Below are positions 46,865 through 60,192 of a stretch of DNA of 64,000 nt, in pieces. A program made the translations under genes and the position numbers. Within the stretch, counting starts at the first letter, position 1. Each line of letters starts with the position of its first letter. Source of the stretch: Paucibacter sediminis (GTDB taxonomy: Bacteria; Pseudomonadota; Gammaproteobacteria; Burkholderiales; Burkholderiaceae_C); NCBI RefSeq assembly GCF_030254645.1, contig NZ_CP116346.1:1468001-1532000 (forward strand). The letters run 5' to 3'. The notes under the pieces are model-generated. The model did no database searches. It saw only the letters and a program-made list of their open reading frames with translations, and was not told the DNA's origin.

Positions 46865-47440
46865 TTGACACAAGATGAGCTGAGCGCCTGGTTCGTCGAC
46901 CAGGTGCTGCCGCTGGAGGGCGTGCTCGAACGCTATCTGCGCCGCAACTGGCGCGATGGCGACGAGATCGCTGACCTGCGCCAGGAGGTGTATGCGCGCG
47001 TCTTCGACGGCTGCGCCCAGGGCCAGCCCGACTCGGCCCAGGCCTTTGTGCTGTCCACCGCCCGCAACCTGCTGATCGACCGCGCACGCCGCGCCCAGAT
47101 CGTCGACATCGAGACGTTTGCCGACATGGACGCACTCGCGCCCACCATCGACGAACTCAGCCCGGAGCGCCATCTGGCGGCGCGCAGCGAGCTGCGCCTG
47201 CTGCAGCGTGCGCTTGAGCTACTGCCGGCGCGCTGCCGCGAGGTGGTGGAGCTGCGCAAGGTCGAGGGCCTGTCGCAGCGCGAGGTGGCGGCGCGCATGG
47301 GGATCAGCGAAGACACGGTAGAAAAGCAGGTGTCCAAGGGCGTGCGCGCCCTGGCCCTGGCCTTGCAGGCCACCGGCCTGGGCGGCGCCGCCTGGGCCGC
47401 GGCGCAGGCCTTGCAGCGCAGGGGACGGACCACACAATGA
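46865..47440 (+). CDS. FecI-type ECF sigma factor
   Basis: A 191-residue extracytoplasmic-function sigma factor of the FecI branch. The region-2 motif DLRQEVYARVFDG and STARNLLIDRAR are followed by region 4 with LPARCREVVELRKVEGLSQREVAARMGISEDTVEKQVSKGVRAL. The preferred start is TTG at 46865, five bases after AAGGAG; an ATG at 46817 lacks a ribosome site. It overlaps fecR-like gene by four bases and should drive transcription of the receptor genes. Confidence 0.9.
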   Translation: MTQDELSAWFVDQVLPLEGVLERYLRRNWRDGDEIADLRQEVYARVFDGCAQGQPDSAQAFVLSTARNLLIDRARRAQIVDIETFADMDALAPTIDELSPERHLAARSELRLLQRALELLPARCREVVELRKVEGLSQREVAARMGISEDTVEKQVSKGVRALALALQATGLGGAAWAAAQALQRRGRTTQ

Positions 47441-48420
47441 GCAGCGAACTGACATCGATCGAAGCGCGCGCGGCCGGCTGGATTGCCGAGCGCGACCGCG
47501 CCGGCAGCGCCTGGCCGGCCGAGCGCCAGGCCGCGCTGGAGGCCTGGCTCAACGCCGCCACCGCACACCGCGTGGCCTGGCTGCGCCTGGACCAGGCCTG
47601 GCGCCGCGCCGACCGGCTGCGCGCGCTGCAAGCCGCGCCGAGCCCGGTCAGCAGCAGGCCCAGCCCCAGGCCCTGGTGGCAGCAGCAGCGGCGCGCCATC
47701 GGCGGGGCGCTCGCCGGGCTGGGCCTGCTCGCCCTCGTGCTGGCGGTGCAGGTCGTGGCGCCGCTGCGCGGCAACGACGCGCAGAGCTACGCCACCGCAC
47801 GCGGCCAGCGCGAGGCCGTGGCGCTGGCCGACGGTTCGCGCCTGACCCTCAATACCGCCACCAAGCTGCGCACCGCCGTGACCGCCAAGCAGCGCGAAGT
47901 CTGGCTGGAGCAGGGCGAGGCCTTCTTCGATATTGCCCACGATGCCAGCCGCCCCTTCGTGGTCCATGCCGGCCGCCAGACCGTCACCGTGCTGGGCACC
48001 AAGTTCTCGCTGCTGCGCGAGGGCGAACGCCTGCGCGTGGCGGTGCTGGAGGGGCGCGTGCAGGTGCAGGCCGAACAGAGCCGCCCCGCCGTGCTGGTGC
48101 GCGACGACACCGCGGTGGCCGAGGCCAGCAATGTGCTGGTCAGCCGGCAGACCAGCCAGCAGGTGAACGCCGCGCTGAGCTGGCTGCAGGGCAAGCTGGT
48201 GTTCGACCAGGTCAGCCTGGCCGAGGCGGCCAGCCAGTTCAACCGTTACAACCGCAAGCAGCTCGTCATCACCGATGCGGCCGCCGCCAGGATAGGCATC
48301 GGCGGGGTGTTTGACGCCAACAATGCCGAAGCCTTCGCGCGCCTGCTGCACGCGGGCTTTGGGCTGCAGGTGCAGGTGAGTGAGGAGGAAATCCGTGTCA
48401 GCAGCGCTTCGGCTTCCTGA
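47437..48420 (+). CDS. FecR-family anti-sigma/regulator
   Basis: A 327-residue membrane regulator that transmits the signal from the TonB receptor's STN domain to the sigma factor. The N-terminal DUF4880 region (ARAAGWIAERDR, then AWLNAATAHRVAWLRL) lies in the cytoplasm and a membrane helix (about 88-107) follows. The periplasmic FecR domain carries TARGQREAVALADGSRLTLNTATKL and QGEAFFDIAHDASRPFVV, and a DUF4974-like end is present. It overlaps the sigma factor (ATGA) and the oxidoreductase gene. Confidence 0.92.
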   Translation: MSSELTSIEARAAGWIAERDRAGSAWPAERQAALEAWLNAATAHRVAWLRLDQAWRRADRLRALQAAPSPVSSRPSPRPWWQQQRRAIGGALAGLGLLALVLAVQVVAPLRGNDAQSYATARGQREAVALADGSRLTLNTATKLRTAVTAKQREVWLEQGEAFFDIAHDASRPFVVHAGRQTVTVLGTKFSLLREGERLRVAVLEGRVQVQAEQSRPAVLVRDDTAVAEASNVLVSRQTSQQVNAALSWLQGKLVFDQVSLAEAASQFNRYNRKQLVITDAAAARIGIGGVFDANNAEAFARLLHAGFGLQVQVSEEEIRVSSASAS

Positions 48421-49675
48421 AACTTCGCCGGCTGGGGGGCGGGAGGTGCTGGTGCTGGGCGCCGGCATGGTGGGCACCTGCACCGCGCTGGAGCTGGCCC
48501 TGCGCGGGCATCGCGTCACCCTGGTGGACCGGCGTGCGCCGGGCCGCGAAACCTCCTATGGCAACGCCGGCGTGATCCAGCGCGAGGCGGTCGAGCCCTA
48601 CGCCTTTCCGCGCGACTGGCCCACGCTGATCAGCGCGGCCCTGGGGCGCCGGCTCGATGTGCGCTACCAACTCGGCGGCCTGTGGGCCGCCGCACCCCAG
48701 CTGTTGCGCTACTGGTGGCATTCGGCGCCGCGCCGGCACCGCGCCATCGGCCGCCAATACGCCAGCCTGATCGCGCACGCGACCAGCGAGCATCAGCGCT
48801 ATCTGGCGCTCGCCGGTGCCGAGGGCCTGGTGCAGCGCCAGGGCTTGCGCCTGGTGTATCGGCAGCCGGAACGGCTGGAGCAAGCCCTGCACCAGGCCGA
48901 ACGCTTGGCGGCCGAGTACGGCATTGCCTTTGCCGCGCTGGATGGCGCGGCGCTGGCCCGCGCCGAGCCCGCCTTTCAGATACCGCTGGCGGGCGCCCTG
49001 CACTGGCTGGAGTCCTGGAGCGTGAGCGACCCCGGCGCGCTGGTCGAACGCTATGCACGCCTGTTCCAGCAGCTCGGCGGGCGCCTGCTGCAAGGTGATG
49101 CCGGCAGTCTGCGCCAGCAGGGTGCCAGCTGGCAGCTCACGACCCAGGATGGCCCGGTGGAGGCAGCACAGGTCGTCGTGGCGCTCGGCCCCTGGGCCGA
49201 CGCCTGCATACGCCGCCTGGGTTATCGCCTGCCGCTGTTCGTCAAGCGTGGCTACCACCGGCATTACAAGGGCGGCGCCAGCCTGGCCATGCCCACCCTG
49301 GACGCCGAGCGCGGCTATGTGCTGGCCCCGCAAGGCGCTAGCCTGCGCCTCACCACCGGTGCCGAGATCGCGCGCATCGATGCGGCACCCTCGCCCTCAC
49401 AGGTGCAGGGCGCTGAAGCCGAGGCGCGGCAATTGCTGGACCTCGGCCAGGCGGTGGAGCAGACGCCCTGGCTGGGCAACCGCCCCTGCTGCGCCGACAT
49501 GAAGCCTGTCATCGGCCCGGCCGCGCGCCACCCCGGTCTGTGGTTCAACTTCGGCCATGGTCATCAGGGCTTCACCCTGGGGCCCGCCAGCGCCAGGCTG
49601 CTGGCCGACTTGATGCAGGGCGATACGCCTTTTGTGGACGCGCAGGGCTTCTTGCCGGCGCGGTTTGGGGCCTGA
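48395..49675 (+). CDS. FAD-dependent D-amino acid dehydrogenase-like oxidoreductase
   Basis: A 426-residue flavoprotein of the DAO family. The FAD motif reads VLVLGAGMVGTCTALELA (residues 18-35) and RETSYGNAGVIQ matches DadA-type enzymes. The C-terminal glycine-rich FGHGHQGFTLGPASA also fits. It is likely to oxidise D-amino acids, although sarcosine- or opine-type substrates cannot be excluded. The GTG at 48395 follows a strong GAGGAGG site and overlaps the end of the fecR gene by 26 bases. Its placement with the dipeptide epimerase and S12 hydrolase supports a role for D-residue catabolism. Confidence 0.82.
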   Translation: MSAALRLPETSPAGGREVLVLGAGMVGTCTALELALRGHRVTLVDRRAPGRETSYGNAGVIQREAVEPYAFPRDWPTLISAALGRRLDVRYQLGGLWAAAPQLLRYWWHSAPRRHRAIGRQYASLIAHATSEHQRYLALAGAEGLVQRQGLRLVYRQPERLEQALHQAERLAAEYGIAFAALDGAALARAEPAFQIPLAGALHWLESWSVSDPGALVERYARLFQQLGGRLLQGDAGSLRQQGASWQLTTQDGPVEAAQVVVALGPWADACIRRLGYRLPLFVKRGYHRHYKGGASLAMPTLDAERGYVLAPQGASLRLTTGAEIARIDAAPSPSQVQGAEAEARQLLDLGQAVEQTPWLGNRPCCADMKPVIGPAARHPGLWFNFGHGHQGFTLGPASARLLADLMQGDTPFVDAQGFLPARFGA

Positions 49676-49678
49676 GGT

Positions 49679-51055
49679 CTACTTCCCAATACAAAAGCGG
49701 CTGAAGATCTCGCCCAGCAGATCGTCGGCCGTGAAGGCGCCAGTGATCTCGCCCAGCGCGTCGTGCGAGAGGCGCAGCTCCTCGGCCAGCAGATCCAGCG
49801 CCGGCGGCTGCTGGGTGGCCACCTCCTTCGCCAGCTGCAGATGCTCGCGCGTGCGCTTGAGCGCCTGGACATGGCGTTCGCGCGCGATGAACAAGCCCTC
49901 GGGCGTGGCATGCCAGCCCACCTGCTGCAGCAGGCGCTGGCGCAGCTCGGCCAGGCCGGCGCCGGTCTTGGCGGAGAGGGTCAATGCATCGGGGGCCAGG
50001 TCTTGCCCGTGCAGGACGTCGGCCTTGTTGAAGACCTGCAGGATGCGGCTCGGGTCCACGCCCGTCAGGCGTTCGGTGATGAGCTTGTCCTCGGCCTCGT
50101 AGTCGGGCTGGCCGATGCGGCTGAGGTCGTGCAGGAACAGCACGACGTCGGCGTCGGCAATCGCATCCCAGCTGCGCGCCACGCCGATGCGCTCGACCTC
50201 GTCTTCGGTTTCGCGCAGGCCGGCGGTGTCGCTGATGTGCAGGGGCACGCCTTCGATCTGGATGGTCTGGCTGACCTTGTCGCGGGTGGTGCCCGGAATC
50301 GGCGTGACGATGGCCAGCTCGGCACCAGCCAGGGCGTTCAAGAGCGAGCTCTTGCCCACATTGGGCTGGCCGGCCAGCACCACCTTGATGCCCTCGCGCA
50401 GCAGCGCGCCCTGCTGGGTACGGTCCAGCACCGCCGCCAGGCGCGCGTGCAGGCGCTCCAGCTGGCCCAGGGCATCGGCCTGCTGCAGGAAATCGATCTC
50501 TTCCTCGGGGAAGTCCAGCGTCGCCTCCACCAGCATGCGCAGCTTGATCAGGGCGTCGCGCAGTTCGCCCACTTCGCTGGAGAGGGCGCCGGCCAGCGCG
50601 CGGCTGGCGCTGCGCGCGGCGGCCTCGGTGCTGGCGTCGATCAGATCGCTCACCGCCTCGGCCTGGGCCAGGTCGAGCTTGCCGTTCAGAAAGGCACGCT
50701 GGGTGAATTCGCCGGGTTCGGCCAGGCGCAGGCGTATCTCGGCCCCCGCTTCCATGCAGCGCGCCAGCAGCAGCTGCAGCACCACCGGCCCGCCATGCGC
50801 CTGCAGCTCCAGCACATGCTCGCCGGTATAGGAATGCGGGGCCGGGAACAGCAGGGCCAGGCCCTGGTCGATGGCGTCGCCGTTGGCGGCCTTGAAGGGC
50901 AGGTAGCTGGCTTCGCGGGCTTTCAGCGCGCGGCCGCAGATGACGTTCACCAGCGGGGTCAGGTCTTGCGCCGACGAGACGCGCACGATGCCGACGGCAC
51001 CCCGTCCGGGGGCGGTGGCGATGGCGGCGATGGGGTCTTGGTGACGGGACAGCAT
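49679..51055 (-). CDS. mnmE: tRNA modification GTPase MnmE
   Basis: With MnmG, it installs the carboxymethylaminomethyl group on U34 of certain tRNAs. The N-terminal folate-binding domain ([21 protein letters not shown]), a helical domain interrupted by the GTPase ([22 protein letters not shown]) and the C-terminal FCIGK are all present in 458 residues. ATG at 51055 is chosen from the family start. It is convergent to the oxidoreductase gene and co-oriented with the yidC block. Confidence 0.95.
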   Translation of the reverse strand: MLSRHQDPIAAIATAPGRGAVGIVRVSSAQDLTPLVNVICGRALKAREASYLPFKAANGDAIDQGLALLFPAPHSYTGEHVLELQAHGGPVVLQLLLARCMEAGAEIRLRLAEPGEFTQRAFLNGKLDLAQAEAVSDLIDASTEAAARSASRALAGALSSEVGELRDALIKLRMLVEATLDFPEEEIDFLQQADALGQLERLHARLAAVLDRTQQGALLREGIKVVLAGQPNVGKSSLLNALAGAELAIVTPIPGTTRDKVSQTIQIEGVPLHISDTAGLRETEDEVERIGVARSWDAIADADVVLFLHDLSRIGQPDYEAEDKLITERLTGVDPSRILQVFNKADVLHGQDLAPDALTLSAKTGAGLAELRQRLLQQVGWHATPEGLFIARERHVQALKRTREHLQLAKEVATQQPPALDLLAEELRLSHDALGEITGAFTADDLLGEIFSRFCIGK

Positions 51056-51232
51056 CGCGTGGATTCTCGCTGATGCTGCCACCGCCAACGGTGTATGGCG
51101 CGGGGGAGGCCGGCACAGCGCTCGCGTGAACGCTGGGCTCTCGCCTGGATTCTCAGCCCGGTTGTGGAGATCCCGTCTGAAAGTCTCTGCCCCGCATGAG
51201 TTGCATTAAAGGCTTGAGCCGGGTCAAAAAAA

Positions 51233-51252
51233 AGCCCCCGGATGCGGGGGCT
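51233..51252 (-). terminator. Intrinsic terminator after yidC
   Basis: Stem AGCCCCC / GGGGGCT with a six-base loop, followed on the minus strand by eight U residues. It lies 27 bases beyond the yidC stop. Confidence 0.9.
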
Positions 51253-51278
51253 CGTGCCTTCAAACAGGTGGGTGCTGC

Positions 51279-52988
51279 TTAATTCGTCACACCCAGCTGC
51301 TTGTTGATGGCCCATTGCTGGGCGATCGACAGGATGTTGTTCACCAGCCAGTACAGCACCAAGCCGGCCGGGAAGGCGAAGAACATGAAGCTGAAGGCCA
51401 GCGGCATGATCCACATCATCTTGGCCTGGGTGGGGTCCGGCGGCGTCGGGTTCAGCCAGACCTGGAACAGGCTGGAGAGCGTCATCAGCACCGGCAGGAT
51501 GAAGAAGGGATCCGGCACGGCCAGGTCGCCGATCCAGCCCAGCCAGGGCGCGCCGCGCATTTCCACGCTGGACAGCAGCACCCAGTAGAGCGCGATGAAG
51601 AAGGGCATCTGCAAGAAGATGGGCAGGCAGCTGCCGATCGGGTTGACCTTCTCCTCGCGGTAGATGCGCATCATCTCCTGCTGCATCTCCTGCGGCTTGT
51701 CCTTCAGGCGCTCGCGCATTTCCGTGATCTTGGGATTCACGGCCTTCATCTTGGCCATGCTGCGGTAGGCGCTGGCGTTCAGCCAGTAGAAGCCGATCTT
51801 CAGCAGCACCACCAGGGCGATGATGGACCAGCCCCAGTTGCCCAGCACCTTGTGCAACTGATCCAGCAGCCAGAACAGCGGCTTGGACAGCACGGTGAAC
51901 CAGCCATAGTCCTTCACCAGCTCCAGGCCGGGGGCCAGGGCGGCGAGCTTCTTTTCTTCCTGCGGGCCGACGAAGAGCTGCTCTTCGGTGCTGGCCTTGG
52001 CCTCGGGCGCCAGGGTCGGCAGGGTGAACACCATGCCCACCGAGTAGAGACCGTTGCCGAGCTTGCGGGCATAGAACTCGCGCGCGCCTTCGGCATTGCG
52101 CAGCCAGGCACTCGCGAAGTAATGCTGGACCATGCCCACCCAGCCGTCGTTGGCGGTCTTCTCGATCTCGAACTTGTCCTTGTCGAGATCCTTGAACTCG
52201 ATCTTGTGGAACTTGCTCTTCTCGGTATAGACGGCCGGGCCGGTGAAGGTGGAGTAGAAGCCCGAGCCGCCCGGTGCGGGCTGGCCGTCGCGCTGCAGCT
52301 GCACATAGAGCTGCGGCGTCAGCGCGGCGGCGCCGACGTTGACGACCTCATGCTTGACGCCGACGACGTAGTCGCCGCGCTTGAAGGTGTAGGTCTTGGC
52401 CAGCTTCACGCCGCCCACCTCGGGCGATTCGAAGCGCAGCACCAGCTCGTTGGCGCCATCCTTCAGCGCGCGCTCGCCGGACACCAGGCGCATCAGCGTG
52501 TTGTGCGTGGGCAGTTGCTCACCCTTGCTGCCCACCAGGCCCGACTGGGCGCGGTAGCCATGGGCGGCGTCCAGCAGCACGATGGGCGTGCCCTCGACGC
52601 TCTGCTTCGGGCGCATGCCCACCAGCTCGGCCAGCGGCTCGTACCAGCGGTGCTCGGGGAAGCTCAGGTACTTGAGCAGCTCCACGCGCGTGACGTCGGC
52701 ACCCAGCGTGTCCAGCGTCACCTTGACCACATCGGTGCTGATGGTGATCTGCTCGCCCTGCGTGGCGGCGCCGGCCTGGGGGGCGACGGTGCCGGCAGCT
52801 GCTGCTGCGGCGGGCAGGGCAGCACCGGCCGGCGCCGGCACGGCGGCCGAACCGGCGGCAGCCACCGGCTTGGGCGCTGCGGGGCTGAACATTGAAGGAT
52901 GCCCGTTGTACTTTTGCCAGCCGTCCCAGAGCAGGACGAGTGACATGGTGAATACCACCCACAGCACGGTGCGGCGTATATCAGTCAT
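51279..52988 (-). CDS. yidC: Membrane protein insertase YidC
   Basis: Inner-membrane insertase for small membrane proteins, working alone or with SecYEG. It has an N-terminal anchor (about 5-22), a large periplasmic domain and a conserved C-terminal core with five helices. WGWSIIALVVLLKIGFYWLNASAYRSMAKM, CLPIFLQMPFFIALYWVL and FPAGLVLYWLVNNILSI are recognised. The length is 569 residues, typical of Burkholderiales. Start overlaps the yidD stop as ATGA. Confidence 0.96.
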   Translation of the reverse strand: MTDIRRTVLWVVFTMSLVLLWDGWQKYNGHPSMFSPAAPKPVAAAGSAAVPAPAGAALPAAAAAAGTVAPQAGAATQGEQITISTDVVKVTLDTLGADVTRVELLKYLSFPEHRWYEPLAELVGMRPKQSVEGTPIVLLDAAHGYRAQSGLVGSKGEQLPTHNTLMRLVSGERALKDGANELVLRFESPEVGGVKLAKTYTFKRGDYVVGVKHEVVNVGAAALTPQLYVQLQRDGQPAPGGSGFYSTFTGPAVYTEKSKFHKIEFKDLDKDKFEIEKTANDGWVGMVQHYFASAWLRNAEGAREFYARKLGNGLYSVGMVFTLPTLAPEAKASTEEQLFVGPQEEKKLAALAPGLELVKDYGWFTVLSKPLFWLLDQLHKVLGNWGWSIIALVVLLKIGFYWLNASAYRSMAKMKAVNPKITEMRERLKDKPQEMQQEMMRIYREEKVNPIGSCLPIFLQMPFFIALYWVLLSSVEMRGAPWLGWIGDLAVPDPFFILPVLMTLSSLFQVWLNPTPPDPTQAKMMWIMPLAFSFMFFAFPAGLVLYWLVNNILSIAQQWAINKQLGVTN

Positions 52989-53299
52989 GGGGAAGCTTCA
53001 GGATTGGAGGAAGGAGAGGGGCGGGCGGGCTGCACGCAGCCCAGCCGGGTAAACAGACCGGGCGCATTGTCAGGCACCGGATCATGCCCGCCCAGACAGA
53101 ATGGGTTGCAGCGCAGGATGCGGGCGGCCGCCAGATAGCTGCCGGCACAGGCGCCATGCCGGGCCAGGGCCTGCATGGCATAGGCGGAACAGCTGGGCTG
53201 GTAGCGGCAGCCGGCCTGTATCCAGTGGCTGAACAACAGCTGATAGCCGCGCACCAGCCCCATCATGAAGCGCTGCGCGAATGTCGGCGTCTTCCGCAT
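52985..53299 (-). CDS. yidD: Membrane protein insertion efficiency factor YidD
   Basis: A 104-residue peripheral membrane protein that helps YidC-dependent insertion. The family pattern is clear: YQLLFSHWIQAGCRYQPSCSAYAMQALARHG, then RILRCNPFCLGGHDPVP, with the conserved cysteines. It lies between rnpA and yidC, in the standard order. Confidence 0.94.
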   Translation of the reverse strand: MRKTPTFAQRFMMGLVRGYQLLFSHWIQAGCRYQPSCSAYAMQALARHGACAGSYLAAARILRCNPFCLGGHDPVPDNAPGLFTRLGCVQPARPSPSSNPEASP

Positions 53300-53310
53300 G
53301 ATGTTCGGGC

Positions 53311-53817
53311 TCAGGGCTGGGCCGGCTCAGGCTTGGCGGGCCGCGGCGCACGCACCAGCTTGGCCACCAGGCCCTGCAATTCGGCGCGCGCAGCGGCGCG
53401 CAGCGCGTCGGATGAGGCGCTGGGGTACTGCTTGCGGTCGAAGGGCATGCGCAGGCGCACCACCCACAAGCCGGGCGGCAAGAGCTGCGCCGCCTCGCCC
53501 TCGGCAAAGGCGACGCGGATCTGGCGTTTCAGCAGGGTGCGCGTGACGGAGCGTCGCGCATGGCGCTTGGGCACCACCATGCCCAGCCAGCGGCCCTGAA
53601 CGGGGGCCGGCGGGGCCGTGGGGGGCGCGTCATCCACAAGCATGTGGATCATCGGTGCATCGCCTGTTGATAACTGGCTTGCAGCTGTGGATAAGCGCTT
53701 GCCAGGCAGGCTCGGCACGGCCGCAAGGTGATGCACAGCGAAATGGCTGCTGCGCGCACGGCTCGAGGAACCGAGCACGCGCTCAAAGTCGGCCGATCGC
53801 AGGATGCGGCCGATCAC
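53311..53817 (-). CDS. rnpA: Ribonuclease P protein component, with central insertion
   Basis: Protein subunit of RNase P, which trims tRNA 5' leaders. The N terminus (GRILRSADFERVLGSSSRARSSHFAVHHL) and the C-terminal half (GRWLGMVVPKRHARRSVTRTLLKRQIRVAF) match the family, though the RNR signature is degenerate. The 168-residue product is unusually long: about residues 32-75 form a Pro/Ala/Ser-rich insertion between the first two strands. The DNA for that insertion carries DnaA boxes. The start is GTG at 53817, 18 bases after rpmH. Confidence 0.88.
   Translation of the reverse strand: MIGRILRSADFERVLGSSSRARSSHFAVHHLAAVPSLPGKRLSTAASQLSTGDAPMIHMLVDDAPPTAPPAPVQGRWLGMVVPKRHARRSVTRTLLKRQIRVAFAEGEAAQLLPPGLWVVRLRMPFDRKQYPSASSDALRAAARAELQGLVAKLVRAPRPAKPEPAQP
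53630..53694. promoter_or_regulatory. Cluster of DnaA boxes inside rnpA
   Basis: Four DnaA-box-like sites lie in 65 bases. TCATCCACA is at 53630-53638 and TGTGGATCA at 53643-53651 (each with one mismatch), TGTTGATAA is at 53665-53673 (one mismatch) and TGTGGATAA at 53686-53694 is perfect. Two of them encode the L-S-T tripeptides in RnpA. Confidence 0.7.
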
Positions 53818-53835
53818 GATGCGGCTGCTTGAACC

Positions 53836-53970
53836 TTAGACGGCCAGGCGCTTGCGGCCCTTGGCGCGGCGAGCGTTGATGACAGCACGGCCGCCGCGGG
53901 TCTTCATGCGGACGAGGAAGCCGTGGGTACGGGCGCGGCGGGTCTTGGAGGCTTGGTAAGTGCGTTTCAT
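53836..53970 (-). CDS. rpmH: 50S ribosomal protein L34
   Basis: The 44-residue ribosomal protein L34, with the classical [20 protein letters not shown] start and [12 protein letters not shown] end. It is the first gene of the rpmH-rnpA-yidD-yidC operon and lies next to the origin. A TATATA sequence about 40 bases upstream (near 54007) is a candidate -10 element. Confidence 0.97.
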   Translation of the reverse strand: MKRTYQASKTRRARTHGFLVRMKTRGGRAVINARRAKGRKRLAV

Positions 53971-54417
53971 GATGGGAACCTCAGTGGGCGCGTCGGTTGA
54001 CGCTATATAGCCGTGGGCAAATCAATCGGATGCGGTTTGCATCCCAGTGGCCCCGCCCGCAACATGCGTGTTGGCATGCTTGCTGATGAGGCACATCCTT
54101 GATGTGCGCCGCGCCGGTGCGCCGCTTGTCGCGTGCGCCGCCCACCCAGGCAAGCTCTTGCACGCTTGGGCGATCGGCGCGGTGGACCTACCGCAAGGGG
54201 TTTGACTTCTGCTACTCAAAAGTCACGCGCCCATGCAAATACGTCCGGCGTCCGGGAAAGCCCGCGATTACACCAAAGAATGCCCGCCCGGTCAACTTTG
54301 CCTCAGCGGGCCCTGGGGATTACCGGGGCTTGACCCCGCGGAAATTTCTGTGGATAACCTCTACTTCGGCGGCCTCGAATACGTACAATCCGGCCGCTCA
54401 AGAACAAGTTTTCCACA
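53971..54417. other. Probable origin region (oriC) between rpmH and dnaA
   Basis: This 447-base gap has no gene. It contains a perfect DnaA box TGTGGATAA at 54349-54357 and a near-box TTTTCCACA at 54409-54417 ending right at the dnaA start codon. A possible dnaA -10 element TACAAT lies at 54384-54389, with less GC-rich patches at 54000-54040 and 54200-54300. A hairpin GGCACATC-CTT-GATGTGC lies near 54090-54108. Gene order and strand divergence on both sides support an origin of replication here. Confidence 0.7.
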
Positions 54418-55917
54418 ATGAGCGCAGATGGCCTGACGGCACTGTGGCAGCAAGGCTGTGAACGCCTGGCTGCCGAGTTGCCCGAGCAACAATTCAATAC
54501 CTGGATCCGCCCCCTGCCCCCGGCCGAGGTGGCCGATTCGGGCGCGCAAGGGCTGGTCGTTTCCCTGCGCGTGCCCAACCGTTTCAAGCTCGACTGGATC
54601 CGCAACCAGTACGCGGGCCGCATCGAATCCATCCTCAGCGAGCTGGCCGGCCGCCCCACGCGCCTGGAACTGGCACTGGCGCCGCGCGAGGCGCTGGCCC
54701 GCATGGCGCCGCCCGCCAACCAGGCGGCGTCGGTGGGCCAGGTGCTGCACAACGGCCTGCGGCCGGTGCCGGTCAACAGCCCTTCCCATACGGCCAGCGT
54801 CGAGCAGGCCAGCGTCGTGGGCATGCAATCGCCGCAAGGGCCCGCCATCATCATCCCGGGCGGCGCCAACGCACAGGGCCCGGCGCCCAGCAGCACGCGC
54901 CACCGCATCAACCCGGCGCTCACCTTCGACACCCTGGTGCCCGGCCGCGCCAACCAGATGGCTCGCACCGCCGCCCTGCATGTGGCCGGTGCCCCCGGCC
55001 AGATGTACAACCCACTGTTCATCTATGGCGGCGTGGGCCTGGGCAAGACGCACTTGATCCATGCCGTGGGCAATGCCCTCTTAAAGGACAAGCCCGACGC
55101 CCGCGTGCTCTACCTGCACGCCGAGCAGTTCATCTCCGACGTGGTGAAGAACTACCAGCGCAAGACCTTCGACGAGCTCAAGGCCAAGTACCACTCGCTA
55201 GACCTGCTGCTGATCGACGATGTGCAGTTCTTCGCCGGCAAGGACCGCACGCAGGAGGAGTTCTTCAACGCCTTCGAGGCCCTGCTGGCCAAGCGCGCCC
55301 ACATCATCATGACCTCGGACACCTACCCGAAGGGCCTGGTGGACATCGACGAGCGCCTGACCAGCCGCTTCGACGCCGGCCTGACTGTGGCGATCGAGCC
55401 GCCCGAGCTGGAAATGCGCGTGGCCATCCTGATCAAGAAGGCCGAGGCCGAACAGGCGCCAATGCCCGAGGACGTGGCCTTCTTCATCGCCAAGAACGTG
55501 CGCGCCAATGTGCGCGAGCTCGAAGGCGCGCTGCGCAAGGTGCTGGCCTACAGCCGCTTCTCGCACAAGGAAATCAACATCCAGCTGGCGCGCGAGGCCC
55601 TGAAGGACCTGCTCTCGATCCAGAACCGCCAGATCTCGGTGGAGAACATCCAGAAGACGGTGGCGGACTTCTACAAGATCAAGGTCGCCGACATGTACAG
55701 CAAGAAGCGCCCTGCCAGCATCGCCCGGCCGCGCCAGATTGCCATGTACCTGGCCAAGGAGCTGACGCAGAAGAGCCTGCCCGAGATCGGCGAACTCTTC
55801 GGCGGGCGCGACCACACCACCGTGCTGCACGCGGTGCGCAAGATCGGTGGCGAGCGCCAGAAGAACACCGAGCTGAACCAGCAGCTGCACGTGCTGGAGC
55901 AGACGCTCAAAGGTTGA
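54418..55917 (+). CDS. dnaA: Chromosomal replication initiator DnaA
   Basis: Binds DnaA boxes and opens oriC. Domain I is at about 1-90 ([25 protein letters not shown]) and a long low-complexity linker follows. The AAA+ domain has Walker [11 protein letters not shown] at about 204 and [10 protein letters not shown] as Walker B. Domain IV carries [22 protein letters not shown] and [15 protein letters not shown]. The product has 499 residues, in the family range for Betaproteobacteria. dnaN follows after 141 bases. Confidence 0.97.
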   Translation: MSADGLTALWQQGCERLAAELPEQQFNTWIRPLPPAEVADSGAQGLVVSLRVPNRFKLDWIRNQYAGRIESILSELAGRPTRLELALAPREALARMAPPANQAASVGQVLHNGLRPVPVNSPSHTASVEQASVVGMQSPQGPAIIIPGGANAQGPAPSSTRHRINPALTFDTLVPGRANQMARTAALHVAGAPGQMYNPLFIYGGVGLGKTHLIHAVGNALLKDKPDARVLYLHAEQFISDVVKNYQRKTFDELKAKYHSLDLLLIDDVQFFAGKDRTQEEFFNAFEALLAKRAHIIMTSDTYPKGLVDIDERLTSRFDAGLTVAIEPPELEMRVAILIKKAEAEQAPMPEDVAFFIAKNVRANVRELEGALRKVLAYSRFSHKEINIQLAREALKDLLSIQNRQISVENIQKTVADFYKIKVADMYSKKRPASIARPRQIAMYLAKELTQKSLPEIGELFGGRDHTTVLHAVRKIGGERQKNTELNQQLHVLEQTLKG

Positions 55918-56058
55918 TCCGACCCCTGGTTTACACCCCCGGGTAAGACCTCATTCCTGGGCGACAATGCGCGTTGCTCACGCGCGCGCGTCCGGATTTG
56001 GTATGGGCCCGGCGGGGCGCGCCAACCCCCTCAGAACAAGCGGAGAGAGGTAGAAAAC

Positions 56059-59833
<3,775 letters not shown>

Positions 59834-59871
59834 GTTGACGGCCCGCCCTCGCAGCGGGTTGAATACCGGCC

Positions 59872-60192
59872 ATGGGCACCGCGCAGGCATTCATCACCGA
59901 TCGCCAGGCACAGCTTGCCGCGCTGTGCCAGCGTCACCATGCCCGCAGCCTGCATGTGTTTGGCTCGGCCACAAGAGCTGACTTCCGCCCCGCCGACAGC
60001 GACCTCGACTTCCTGGTCGACTTCGACGACGCACTGCAGCCGGCCGCCTACTCCCAGGCCTTTTTTGCACTCAAGCAAGGGCTGGAGCAGCTGTTCAACC
60101 GACCGGTCGACCTGCTGACCCCCGACGCACTGCGCAACCCCTTCCTGCGCCGCCGCATCGAGACCGAGCAAGTGCCGCTGTATGGCGCCTGA
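59872..60192 (+). CDS. MntA-type nucleotidyltransferase (antitoxin)
   Basis: A 106-residue minimal nucleotidyltransferase of the MNT family. The active-site motif is FGSATRADFRPADSDLDFLV: a GS followed by eleven residues and then DxD, a common variant of the GSx10DxD signature. In known MntA-HepT pairs this protein neutralises the HEPN toxin by adding AMP to it. It overlaps the HEPN gene by eleven bases, as is typical for these pairs. It lies directly after gyrB. Confidence 0.85.
   Translation: MGTAQAFITDRQAQLAALCQRHHARSLHVFGSATRADFRPADSDLDFLVDFDDALQPAAYSQAFFALKQGLEQLFNRPVDLLTPDALRNPFLRRRIETEQVPLYGA

Noticed and set aside
55918-56058. The gap between dnaA and dnaN as a second origin
   Set aside because: No DnaA box was found there, only a ribosome site and ordinary GC-rich sequence.
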